Made by a program: the position numbers and the translations under genes | Part shown: one piece after another, positions 8,777 to 15,731 of the stretch | How positions within the stretch are numbered: position 1 is the stretch's first letter | Layout of the letters: every line of letters starts with the position of its first letter | The notes under the pieces: model-generated | Database searches by the model: none | What the model saw: the letters and a program-made list of their open reading frames with translations, nothing else | What the model was told of the DNA's origin: nothing | Assembly (NCBI GenBank): GCA_005223375.1 | Contig: RXOD01005132.1 | Coordinates: forward strand, 1-15,731 | Direction of reading: 5' to 3' | DNA length: 15,731 nt | DNA from: Amoebophrya sp. AT5.2 | Taxonomy: Eukaryota > Sar > Dinophyceae > Syndiniales > Amoebophryaceae

Positions 8777-8987
8777 TAAAAGAACCCACATCCAAAGGCA
8801 AAAAGTAAACAAAGGAAACGCACGAAAACAGGCACGGAAACTGCACCCGGAAACACCAATCCGATCCTCAGTTTCGAGAGAAGAAGCTCCATAGACAGTT
8901 CATAGGTCACTGGCAAAAGCTAAGCGCCGACACCTACGGCCGCGAAGCGCGTCTCAACATGTACTTCATCGAGATCGAGGCAACTGC

Positions 8988-9965
8988 TTATAAAGCATTC
9001 TTCAAATCCCCCATGATGGTCTCCAGTGACTTTTTGGCCAGGTCAGAAGAAACAAGCATCCGAGGATGACCTTCATTAGCCACTTTTAGGACAGCGCCCC
9101 ACTTGACAGAAACGATTTGCTTTCTCACCTTGAAACCCAGCAAATGCCACGTCTCCACCACCTCCGCCAGAAAAGAGCAAACCCTCATCCTGGCGTCGCA
9201 CTTGTAGAGCGCCAAACACGCGCTGCGCGGCTTTGACGCGACCTGCTGCGCCAATGCAGCAGCTTTTCCAATTACTGCTGCGCGCGCTTCCAAAATCAGA
9301 CACCGTTTGGAAGCGTGCACTAACTGTTCGGGCGACAGTTGTGCATACGTCGTGTATGACATTAGCGAGCTGGTCCATCCCGCATTCATGATCGCCGCCT
9401 GTCTGCTCGTTCTCGAGAACAGCAGCGCACCCGACGCCCGCAACGACACTCGCGTCGGGTTTTTCACCACGAAGGAGAGGTTGCCGGACGTGAAAATCGT
9501 CTTCAGCGTGTGGCTCAAGGCGGGGCCGTTCCATAGGTTGAGCCTCTTGTTGATGTGATCGAACGAACACAGCACGAACTTTTGCTGCTGCAGTGCAGGC
9601 GCTCCCACGCTGCCGAAGTTGCTGCCGTGCTGCGCCTGAAATTCCTTCTTCGCATCCGGACCTACCCTCGGCGGTGGGTCTTTGAACAGCCACTTCTCCC
9701 GCAAAATCTGCTTCGTGATCTTGATGGCACGGAGAAGTTGGACGGGCGAAGGCTGCAGCATTGGCACATGCGGTACCACCGCTTTGCGCCCACAGGCCAA
9801 ATCTCCACGACTAAACTCCGTCTTGCCTCGTATTACCTGAATAGCAAGACTATCATCTTCTTGTTCTTCGACGCTGTCCCCCAACAAAGCCGCCAGCTCG
9901 GATTTGCGTCTCTCCCCCAAGACCCCAATCCTGAACACCAACAAGTTGCGCAGGTCCGACGCCAA
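8988..9965 (-). CDS. Tyrosine recombinase, catalytic domain part
   Basis: The frame has 325 codons from a TTG at 9965, used here only as the likely exon or frame boundary, and ends with TAA at 8990-8988. The catalytic fold is recognisable: box I Arg in ERRKSELAAL (Arg 20 of this segment), a Lys in VIRGKTEF (Lys 48), box II VSLRASGALL with Arg 176, then GWTSSLMSYTTY with Trp 197 and a nucleophile candidate at Tyr 204 or 207. The box II His of the usual H-x-L-R is Val (codon GTG at 9449-9447), two base changes from a His codon. The domain needs an N-terminal partner, which lies in the previous frame (11655-10066). Together these would join the circular DNA copy to the host chromosome. Confidence 0.78.
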   Translation of the reverse strand: MASDLRNLLVFRIGVLGERRKSELAALLGDSVEEQEDDSLAIQVIRGKTEFSRGDLACGRKAVVPHVPMLQPSPVQLLRAIKITKQILREKWLFKDPPPRVGPDAKKEFQAQHGSNFGSVGAPALQQQKFVLCSFDHINKRLNLWNGPALSHTLKTIFTSGNLSFVVKNPTRVSLRASGALLFSRTSRQAAIMNAGWTSSLMSYTTYAQLSPEQLVHASKRCLILEARAAVIGKAAALAQQVASKPRSACLALYKCDARMRVCSFLAEVVETWHLLGFKVRKQIVSVKWGAVLKVANEGHPRMLVSSDLAKKSLETIMGDLKNAL

Positions 9966-11655
9966 CTGCCTGACAGCATTGCATGTGTTGATTGTAGCCC
10001 GTATCCGCGTTCAGCTTGCCCTCGCCCCCGAAGACCAGCTCACCCTGCTCGTTATCCTTCCACACCTTGTGACGCTTGTCCACCAGCGACTTGTTGACTT
10101 CGATCAGCTGCTCGAAGGTAGTCTTTTCCTTCGGGTTCTCGACCTCCCGGCGCGAGTCCTTCTTGATAGAAGTATACATCCTGATGATCTCCGGCGCACC
10201 CGCCAGCTCACCGAAGTCCGACGCTTCGATTCGCGACTCGTGGTAGAACCTTAACGCCGCCTCAAAGCTAGCAAAAAGGGACCACTTCACCCTGGCAATA
10301 CCATGCGCATCCTTGACGGTATGCGAATCGCTAGTCTTCGCAACTCCATAAAGCCGCGCGATCAGCAGCCCGTACGCACCCACATCCCTCACCGGTAACG
10401 CAGACCAAGGGATGGCCGCCATCGCTAACGCCCTACCTAACGTGGACATGTACGCTTTTTCCGTGGATGGCTTAACCGAGCTACGAATCATGGACTTGCG
10501 CACTTCCTCCACTTGCTGCAGCAGTTGCGGTCCCAGCGCACTGCTGATCGATGCCGGTAACTGCGTGTCTGGCGCGGCCTCCCCCCACGTGGACGGATCG
10601 GCCCCGCTACCTGCAGATCCAATTGGCGACGGCGCACTCCCCGTCGGACTACTGCTGCCTGACGCTGAAATCACCCACTGGTCCTGGCCCAACAGCCCTG
10701 ACGGGATAAGCGAAGACTCCGCCGCAACCGGGGAGGACGCTTGAGCCGCGCTCTGCAACAGAATCGCCTTTGCAAGCATTACGCATTGCGAAAGTACCGC
10801 GATTCCCTTTCGCTCGTCATCGCCATCTGCTTTCAAAATCATGAGCAACAACTCGGGAAAGTTTTTGATCGTTATCTCCGTGGGCTTGGCCTCCCCCGCA
10901 AGCTCTGCCGCGGACCGTGGCGCCGCCTTCTTCTTGAAATTCACGATGTTGGCGCACACCTTGATCAAATCCAACTCCGGCTTGCCCTCGACCAGGCTGA
11001 TGCATCTGTGCTCGTTTCCTGAACTCCGCAGGAACGCGCCCAGCCTGAAGTTACCACTCATCGTGGTTTGCATGGCTCTGCACACCAGCTCCACGTCCGA
11101 GTCCGAGCTGCTGGAATCGCTTTGCTGCCGCTCTTGAGCTCCTTTTCCTGAAGGTTCCACTCCACTGCGCGACGCGAGGCTCGCTGCTGGTGCAGTAGAA
11201 AATAAATCGTCGTAGAAGTCGGCTCCTGCCCGCAGAGTCGTTTTCCTGCTGGCCGCTGCGACGCTGTCTTCCGCGAACGCGACCTTGGACGCCACTGCGT
11301 TCGACAAGCTGCTGGCAAACTTTGGTGCCTTTGCGATTGCCGGCGGTGTGCTCGCCGCGCGTTTTCTGGCAAAGGGTCTGACATCTTCAGAATCGGAGTC
11401 GAAGTAGTTGATGACTTGCCGTCTACTGCGGCTTTCCTGCGCCGCCGCGCTCGCCGCAGTGCCGGGTACACCCGCTGCCGCTTCCCGCGCGCCGGGGCGC
11501 ATTGTCGAAAAAGGCTTGTCCTGCTTCACGCCGGTCGCCCCGCTGCCGTCTTTTCGAAAGGCCGGGTCAAAGACAGCTCGCGCCAGCTCATCATTCCTGA
11601 ACTTGTTTACAAAGACCTGGTCTTCATCGCTATCACTGTCATCCAAGCAATCCAT
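9853..11655 (-). CDS. Tyrosine recombinase ORF, N-terminal part with acidic extension
   Basis: The ATG at 11655 (MDCLDDSDSDEDQ) opens 600 codons. The last 70 or so, after about 10065, look like the wrong frame, because the catalytic domain continues one frame over. Residues 1-380 are mostly disordered, with three acidic Ser-Asp clusters (DSDSDED, DSDSEDV, SDSSSSDSDVEL) like casein-kinase-2 targets. Residues about 385-530 form the helical core-binding domain of a tyrosine recombinase, opening with SSVKPSTEKAYMSTLGRAL. The frame is open upstream to at least 11823 without another ATG. A good acceptor (GTGCTTTCAG ending 11802) sits there, so an upstream coding exon is possible. The gene lies between the small ORF and the reverse transcriptase. 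Confidence 0.68.
   Translation of the reverse strand: MDCLDDSDSDEDQVFVNKFRNDELARAVFDPAFRKDGSGATGVKQDKPFSTMRPGAREAAAGVPGTAASAAAQESRSRRQVINYFDSDSEDVRPFARKRAASTPPAIAKAPKFASSLSNAVASKVAFAEDSVAAASRKTTLRAGADFYDDLFSTAPAASLASRSGVEPSGKGAQERQQSDSSSSDSDVELVCRAMQTTMSGNFRLGAFLRSSGNEHRCISLVEGKPELDLIKVCANIVNFKKKAAPRSAAELAGEAKPTEITIKNFPELLLMILKADGDDERKGIAVLSQCVMLAKAILLQSAAQASSPVAAESSLIPSGLLGQDQWVISASGSSSPTGSAPSPIGSAGSGADPSTWGEAAPDTQLPASISSALGPQLLQQVEEVRKSMIRSSVKPSTEKAYMSTLGRALAMAAIPWSALPVRDVGAYGLLIARLYGVAKTSDSHTVKDAHGIARVKWSLFASFEAALRFYHESRIEASDFGELAGAPEIIRMYTSIKKDSRREVENPKEKTTFEQLIEVNKSLVDKRHKVWKDNEQGELVFGGEGKLNADTGYNQHMQCCQAVGVGPAQLVGVQDWGLGGETQIRAGGFVGGQRRRTRR
9966..10065 (-). other. Frame break in the recombinase: candidate 100-bp intron or frameshift
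   Basis: The core-binding frame and the catalytic frame differ by one base across this stretch. AAG|GTGTGG at 10065 and TGTCAGGCAG ending 9966 are a phase-0 GT-AG pair that joins them cleanly. A second donor-like CAGG|GTGAGC lies inside but gives the wrong phase. Programmed frameshifting or a single-base mutation are alternatives. The catalytic frame upstream of 9965 also reads plausibly (TCNAVRQLASDLRN) for some 20 residues, which favours a frameshift. Confidence 0.4.
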
Positions 11656-12294
11656 CCTATACCGAGGAGCAACAGCCTTCGACTTTTGAAAACCAACATT
11701 GCGACTCGCTTTAGCTGTCAACGCATGATCGACCAGAGTATAAGTCACATCGTCAGGTGTGTGCACCCACACAACGTCACCGCTCAAAGGTGACGCGCAA
11801 GCTGAAAGCACGCAAACACACAAGCGACCTCAGGCTCCGCTGTGATCCATCACCGCGTTTGAATCAACGGCTCACCGCCGTGGCATTCATGTGCGACTCG
11901 ATGTGTGTTGTGTGTCCCATGTGCATTGTCATCCATGTTTCCCCGTATGAATCATGATTATGGTTTCATTACCAAGCCAGCTTCTAAACCTGCCATCGGC
12001 CCGTCGCTGAGAGCAGCTGCACTGAGCCAACCAGTAATAGTCAGCGTACCACTCCAACACTGCATCAAATCGTAAATCGGCAATGGGATGTCGTTTTTTC
12101 CTATTGCCGTCGTGTCGAGTAGTGCCAAAAACGTCACGTCCTTCCGCAGCTATCACTTAGCGAGCAAAAAAACTAATGTCGAAATCATTTACGACAGCGA
12201 AGAGGACACAACTTTCGCTTTGTCCCAGTCCCCCTTCGCTTTTTCAATCATAAATTTAAATCGTCGATCGAGCAGTCAAATGCCGGCGGCGGCA
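11656..12294 (-). other. Spacer between small ORF and recombinase
   Basis: These 639 bp hold the open upstream extension of the recombinase frame (to about 11823), preceded by the acceptor-like GTGCTTTCAG ending at 11802. The extension reads like protein (DVVWVHTPDDVTYT), so the last 146 bp may be coding exon. A donor-like GAGG|GTGCTT in the small ORF (near 12340) has the matching phase. The rest shows only short random ORFs and A/T-rich patches. Confidence 0.35.
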
Positions 12295-12567
12295 TCACTT
12301 GGACACCAGAGAGATCGCTTTCGAAGACGAGGACGAAGCACCCTCTGCTTTGTCCTTGTCCTTCGCAGCCTCCTCCAGCGAGTCCCTCACTACCGCCATA
12401 TCATCCATTAGGTGCCCGCTCCACACGGCTAGCTGATGAACTTCCGCGATGGCCTCCTTAAAATCCAGAGCCGCCACTGCATCCTTGGCTTTGGTGACAT
12501 TGGCCTGGATGCCGTTCAGCCGGTTCAACAACTGCTGCTGCGTGAGTAGACCAGTAGTAGTTGCCAT
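12295..12567 (-). CDS. Small helical protein of the element (90 aa), or first exon of the recombinase ORF
   Basis: The ATG at 12567 is directly preceded by GATTTAAG, the same context as Gag. The 90 residues are rich in Ala, Lys, Asp and Gln with heptad-like spacing (LLTQQQLLNRLNGIQANVTK), so mainly alpha-helical and possibly coiled-coil, followed by a Ser run. It ends with TGA at 12297-12295. I know no matching family. Position and start context argue that it is translated. It may be an accessory protein, or an N-terminal exon spliced to the recombinase frame at 11801 (a phase-compatible but weak donor exists). Confidence 0.5.
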   Translation of the reverse strand: MATTTGLLTQQQLLNRLNGIQANVTKAKDAVAALDFKEAIAEVHQLAVWSGHLMDDMAVVRDSLEEAAKDKDKAEGASSSSSKAISLVSK

Positions 12568-12575
12568 CTTAAATC
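12568..12575 (-). promoter_or_regulatory. GATTTAAG motif touching the small ORF start
   Basis: GATTTAAG is immediately followed by ATG, exactly as at the Gag start (15499-15492). It could be a translation context, a splice or trans-splice acceptor end (AG|ATG), or a remnant of duplication. Confidence 0.35.
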
Positions 12576-13178
12576 GTGAAAGGTATGTCGATGCTCAATG
12601 AACTTGTTCTGTCGTCGAAAAAGTACTACCGGCTAACTCCAATCTGTGACGCTTAACCTGCGGAAAATCGAAGTCAAGCTGCTTTTGTTTGCAAAATTAC
12701 AACCGTGCTTGTCAAGTCCCGACCATAGTACAGGGAAAATGCACAATGAACTTAATCGCAATGAGTCTACCTTTGCAGCGCACTCACTGTGCCTGCATGG
12801 AGACCCTCGCGCAAGAAAAAAAATTTTTTGATTTATCAGAAACAATGCAGGGCGGAACCCGACCTCGATCTTAGAAAGTCGGTTCTCGTCAAGCTACTCA
12901 CTGTGGTAGGTGTAAACTGCCGAGCCATTCACTTGATTCCCAGAGTGACTTGATCGCGATCGGAAAATTTTTTATAATTTTGACACAATCAGCCCTGTCT
13001 TCGAGTTGCAGCCAAGAGCGATCTACCGAACAAGGCTTTGCAAATATTTAAGTCCGATCTCCGCACACCTTCGCGCACAACACGATAGCAGCAACTTGCA
13101 GTAGCGAAGCAGTCTCTACAGAAACCATACCTCCGATCCCGTCAAGCTTTGTGCCGCTGTAGAGCATCAAATCTAAAT
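12576..13178 (-). other. Spacer between Gag and small ORF, A/T-rich
   Basis: These 603 bp have no convincing coding frame. They contain A/T-rich runs, an A9T6 run near 12817-12831 and a TATAAAA-like stretch (minus strand) near 12966-12978, which could serve an internal promoter for the downstream genes. This is weak and based on composition only. Confidence 0.35.
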
Positions 13179-15491
13179 CTACCACTCCCCTCGAGAGGAA
13201 CTGGCACCACCTTGGTTTCCCCCTCCACCTTTGGAGTAGGGGGCGTTACGCTGCCCCTTCTTCTTGTTGTTGTTCTGCGATCCTCGCTTTCCGCCACCCC
13301 CACGTCCGTCTCCTCCTCCACCGTTGCCGTCCGACTTCCTCGTCGGCGCCGCTGCGCACGCCTCGGGCCACTCCGGGTGCTCGCGGGAACAGTGTGGACA
13401 GATCAGGTAGTAGGGATTGCGCAGGCTGCGGCACGCCGTGTATGCGTGCATGGGGGGTCCCCCCCCTTTTTCCGCCCAGCAGTTTCGACAGCCTGGCATG
13501 TGTCTTCCCCTGTAGGTGTCGAAAGTGAACATCACCATCTTCGGACTCGTGCGAATAGTGCTGCTGCACCACTCCTTCCGCGCTTCTTTCTTTTCTTCCG
13601 GAGACAGCTCCTGGATGTTCTGCTTCAGCTCGATATACGCCGGCAACTTGGAGACCACGCCGTAGTCCCAGTTGGCGACGTTGCCGTTCGTTGGATTGTT
13701 GGGGTCACCACCCCCGCCCTGATCGCCCAACGACGCTCGCACGCCACCGGCCCCGATCTTGTTCTGCAGTTTGTCAGTGGTCGATTGCAGCGACGACAGG
13801 CGCTTCTCCATGTTCTTCATGTCTGCACCACCGTTGCCCCCGAAAGATCCCGCCACGATCAGCTTTTGAACTGCCCGCAGTTCGAGCTGGCGAATGCGAT
13901 TCGCGTATTTTGCCTGATACAACACGCGCTCCGTTTTGGTCAACAGCGACCCTTTCTTGAGGGATTTGCGATCTTCCCTCATCGCGACGTAAACCGAGCA
14001 CCGGATCATCTGTTCCAGCTGCACGCGATCCCCCGCGGAGAGCTCGGAAAACGAGAGGTACGTCCTGCCCAAATAGTCGTCGCGCGCGCACTTGATCATG
14101 AACAACGCCTCCTGGCACAAGTAAGCCGCAATCTGGTACTGGTCCTTGTCCCCCTTGGTCTGCGTATCGAGCGGCGCGTGCTTGCTGTACCCGTCCGCCA
14201 ACTCGCGAAAGAACTGCTCAATGCTGTCCAAGTTGACGCTGTGCGCGTTCGCGTCCGGCGCCCCTTTCTTCGACGTGCCGAAGAGTGTTTTGAAACCGAT
14301 GTGCTGGTAGGTACTCGCAATGATCTTGCGATCCATCGTGCCGGCTATCAACGCGTGCGACGATTTCTGCATGGCCGACGCGGCGGTGGCCAGGTTCTGG
14401 AACGCCGTATCGTCGGCCTTGCGCAAGAGTCTCGCCATGCGCGGGTAGCGGATCAAGTCGCACGCGTCCAAAACCGCATCCGGTTTTTCGCTTCGCGCCT
14501 GACTGAGCTTCCAAAACCAAGGCTGCTCTAGTACAATCTGCTTTGCGTCCTGGGTTTGGATCGTCCCGCAGGCCGACTGTACTTCTTCACAGTACAGCTC
14601 CATTTCCTCCGTCTGCTTGGCGGAAACGCAGCTGAAGCACAGTTTCGGACGGTTCTGGTCTGGGAAAAACTTCGCCACGTCACTGCTCCGGTCCTTCCAA
14701 CAGTCCGTGCAAACCCCCCTGGACTTACACGATGTGCACCTGGTCTCCTTGTCCGTGTCCAGCAATTCCGGCACTTTTTTCATGCAGACGAGGCAGCTCC
14801 GCATGGCAGGCGGGTTGGCTTCGCGCTCCGCTGCGTCTTCGAGTTTCTTTTGCAGCTGCTTCATCATCTCCTGCTGTCTGTTCGTGTTGCCTTCGAGCTC
14901 GCTGATTTCCTTGTCCCGAATGATGAGCGCGTTGGCCTGCCGCAGGCTGTCCGCGATCTTCTGCAGCGTCAGCCGCTTATCGGAAATCCGCTTTTCGTAC
15001 TTACCCATCAGTGGCGCCTTGTCGTCGCGGGCGTCGAGCTGGAACTTGCAGCCCGGGTTGTGCACGTCGAAGCCGATCCTGATCAGCGCGGCCTCGATGC
15101 TGAACAACTGGCGATCGAAATCGTCCATCGTGCCCTCAATGCCAATCATCGGCAGGTTTTCGCAGTAGAACTTGACATGCCGCGCGGTGTCGGTTTCCAG
15201 CGCGTAGGGGTTGCGCGGAAAGTCGGCCGGCGTCGGGATCTTGCGCGCTAGTTTCACCACCAGCGACTTGGGAGCGACCGCGTTGTCGGGGTCATCTCCA
15301 TCCGGATCTGCAACCGTCGGAAAGCCCTGCTCATCGAGGGGAATCTGGTTGTCTTGCGCGCCTGCTTCGCCAGCAGCCTCGCCATGGGCGTCCTGGGCAA
15401 CACCGGGCCCTTCGGGACCGTCGGCACCGGCCGCATCCGGCGGTGGGTCGGCGACGCCGAGTCCGCCGAGTCCATCGACGGGGCCGGACAT
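13179..15491 (-). CDS. Gag-like nucleocapsid protein with three zinc-binding regions
   Basis: 770 residues from the ATG at 15491 (preceded by GATTTAAG) to TAG at 13181-13179. The order is: an acidic Gly/Pro/Ala-rich head (1-75); a globular part; a coiled coil (about 165-225); a Cys-rich module with four CxxC pairs (Cys 233/236, 252/255, 261/264, 285/288), resembling a two-zinc cross-brace; a long helical region (about 310-590) in the capsid position; then two knuckle-like motifs, C-x2-C-x10-H-x4-C (668-687) and C-x2-C-x3-H-x6-C (698-712); and a basic Gly-rich, RGG-like tail (720-770). Knuckles plus a basic tail next to reverse transcriptase mark an RNA-packaging Gag. The knuckle spacing differs from the retroviral C-x2-C-x4-H-x4-C, and the central Cys module is not usual in Gag. 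It is the first ORF of the element. Confidence 0.78.
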   Translation of the reverse strand: MSGPVDGLGGLGVADPPPDAAGADGPEGPGVAQDAHGEAAGEAGAQDNQIPLDEQGFPTVADPDGDDPDNAVAPKSLVVKLARKIPTPADFPRNPYALETDTARHVKFYCENLPMIGIEGTMDDFDRQLFSIEAALIRIGFDVHNPGCKFQLDARDDKAPLMGKYEKRISDKRLTLQKIADSLRQANALIIRDKEISELEGNTNRQQEMMKQLQKKLEDAAEREANPPAMRSCLVCMKKVPELLDTDKETRCTSCKSRGVCTDCWKDRSSDVAKFFPDQNRPKLCFSCVSAKQTEEMELYCEEVQSACGTIQTQDAKQIVLEQPWFWKLSQARSEKPDAVLDACDLIRYPRMARLLRKADDTAFQNLATAASAMQKSSHALIAGTMDRKIIASTYQHIGFKTLFGTSKKGAPDANAHSVNLDSIEQFFRELADGYSKHAPLDTQTKGDKDQYQIAAYLCQEALFMIKCARDDYLGRTYLSFSELSAGDRVQLEQMIRCSVYVAMREDRKSLKKGSLLTKTERVLYQAKYANRIRQLELRAVQKLIVAGSFGGNGGADMKNMEKRLSSLQSTTDKLQNKIGAGGVRASLGDQGGGGDPNNPTNGNVANWDYGVVSKLPAYIELKQNIQELSPEEKKEARKEWCSSTIRTSPKMVMFTFDTYRGRHMPGCRNCWAEKGGGPPMHAYTACRSLRNPYYLICPHCSREHPEWPEACAAAPTRKSDGNGGGGDGRGGGGKRGSQNNNKKKGQRNAPYSKGGGGNQGGASSSRGEW

Positions 15492-15499
15492 CTTAAATC
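15492..15499 (-). promoter_or_regulatory. GATTTAAG motif touching the Gag start
   Basis: GATTTAAG directly precedes the Gag ATG, identical to the eight bases before the small ORF's ATG at 12567. A GTAAG-type donor-like sequence lies a little upstream. Confidence 0.35.
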
Positions 15500-15698
15500 T
15501 TCACTTGATCTTACGAATTTGAGTTCTTCAGAAAATAGGTAGCCGCTACCCTACCCTAAAAACCCAATTCATAAGAGCGCATTGAATCATCATTCAAGGC
15601 GCGAAACAACCGGTGCGGGATTAGCCGCGCAGACGTAGAAGCCTAAGCTCCTAAACAAAACAAGTGCTGGCAATAGGTCGGTGTCGCAGATACCGCAA
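15500..15698 (-). other. Element 5' leader before Gag
   Basis: These 199 bp separate repeat A1 from the Gag start motif. No ORF or RNA gene is seen. They do not align convincingly with the region beside A2 (5422-5673), which places the inner boundary of A1 at about 15699. Confidence 0.4.
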
Positions 15699-15731
15699 CC
15701 AGAAACAGTCATCAGTTCCCAGCTGTGCTGA
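15699..15731 (-). repeat. Split direct repeat A1, inner end (cut by the window)
   Basis: These 33 bp match 5674-5706 with one difference and reach the last base of the window. In element orientation this is the 3' end of A1; the rest lies outside. Confidence 0.75.

Larger units (their letters stand above)
5237..15731 (-). mobile_element. Large tyrosine-recombinase (DIRS/Ngaro/VIPER-like) retrotransposon, 5' end beyond the window
   Basis: In minus-strand order the element holds a Gag-like protein, a small ORF, a tyrosine recombinase and a reverse transcriptase-RNase H. It has no LTRs, no integrase and no endonuclease. The 3' end carries two 185-bp copies (6082-5898 and 5421-5237) flanking a copy of the sequence that appears at the window's right edge. 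This is the A1-ORFs-B1-A2-B2 split-direct-repeat plan of recombinase retrotransposons. At over 10.5 kb it is about twice the length I recall for described relatives. Its left boundary with host DNA is at 5236/5237. Its true 5' end should lie roughly 190 bp past the right edge if A1 equals A2. No target-site duplication is expected for this class. Confidence 0.85.

Noticed and set aside
13149..14531. 460-codon plus-strand ORF
   Set aside because: It is antisense to Gag. GC-rich codons on the true strand leave long stop-free frames opposite, and the translation shows no domain.
14556..15251. 231-codon plus-strand ORF
   Set aside because: Another antisense shadow of Gag, with no recognisable motif.
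15545..15565. Telomere-like TACCCTACCCTAAAAACCC, with a similar CCCTAAA near 5516
   Set aside because: Only one or two units and inside or beside element DNA; too short to mean a telomere repeat.
1..15731. CRISPR arrays, tRNA or rRNA genes, and dinoflagellate spliced-leader relics
   Set aside because: No regularly spaced repeats, no cloverleaf or rRNA-like sequence, and no copy of the conserved spliced-leader core was seen by eye.

Overview
The window reads as eukaryotic nuclear DNA, most likely from a protist with GC-rich coding sequence. The signs are a PPPDE-family (DeSI-type) isopeptidase gene whose domain is split by a GT-AG intron, a second gene with a likely 78-bp GT-AG intron, and a long tyrosine-recombinase (DIRS/Ngaro/VIPER-like) retrotransposon. 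I cannot name the lineage from the sequence. Every convincing coding region lies on the minus strand.

Left part, about 1-5236 (host DNA). Positions 1472 to 1 carry an unrecognised gene with a hydrophobic, signal-like start and a Gly/Pro-rich tail that runs off the window. About 1.6 kb without a convincing gene follows (1473-3110). Then comes a PPPDE peptidase gene (5001 to 3111) with a ubiquitin-like N-terminus. Its catalytic His and Cys sit in different exons, separated by a 172-bp intron.

Right part, 5237 to beyond 15731 (mobile element). In element orientation (minus strand) the order is: end of repeat A1 at the window edge; a Gag-like protein with three zinc-binding regions; a 90-residue small ORF; a tyrosine recombinase in two reading frames, separated either by a frameshift or by a candidate 100-bp intron; a reverse transcriptase-RNase H protein with all catalytic motifs intact; and the 3' end. 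The 3' end has a 185-bp repeat (B1), a copy of the A1 sequence, and a second copy of the 185-bp repeat (B2). This A1-ORFs-B1-A2-B2 order is the split-direct-repeat layout known from Ngaro- and PAT-like recombinase retrotransposons. B1 and B2 differ at one base, so the insertion looks young. Each B copy holds a perfect 7-bp inverted repeat around a 5-bp spacer, a plausible recombinase site.

As a system, Gag would package the RNA, reverse transcriptase-RNase H would copy it, the split repeats would allow a circular DNA to form, and the recombinase would insert the circle without a target duplication. The notable points are the size (over 10.5 kb), the recombinase upstream of the reverse transcriptase, an element-specific GATT(T)AAG motif just before three of the start codons, an extra small ORF, and an unusual Gag zinc array. 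The element's end lies only 236 bp upstream of the PPPDE gene's start codon.
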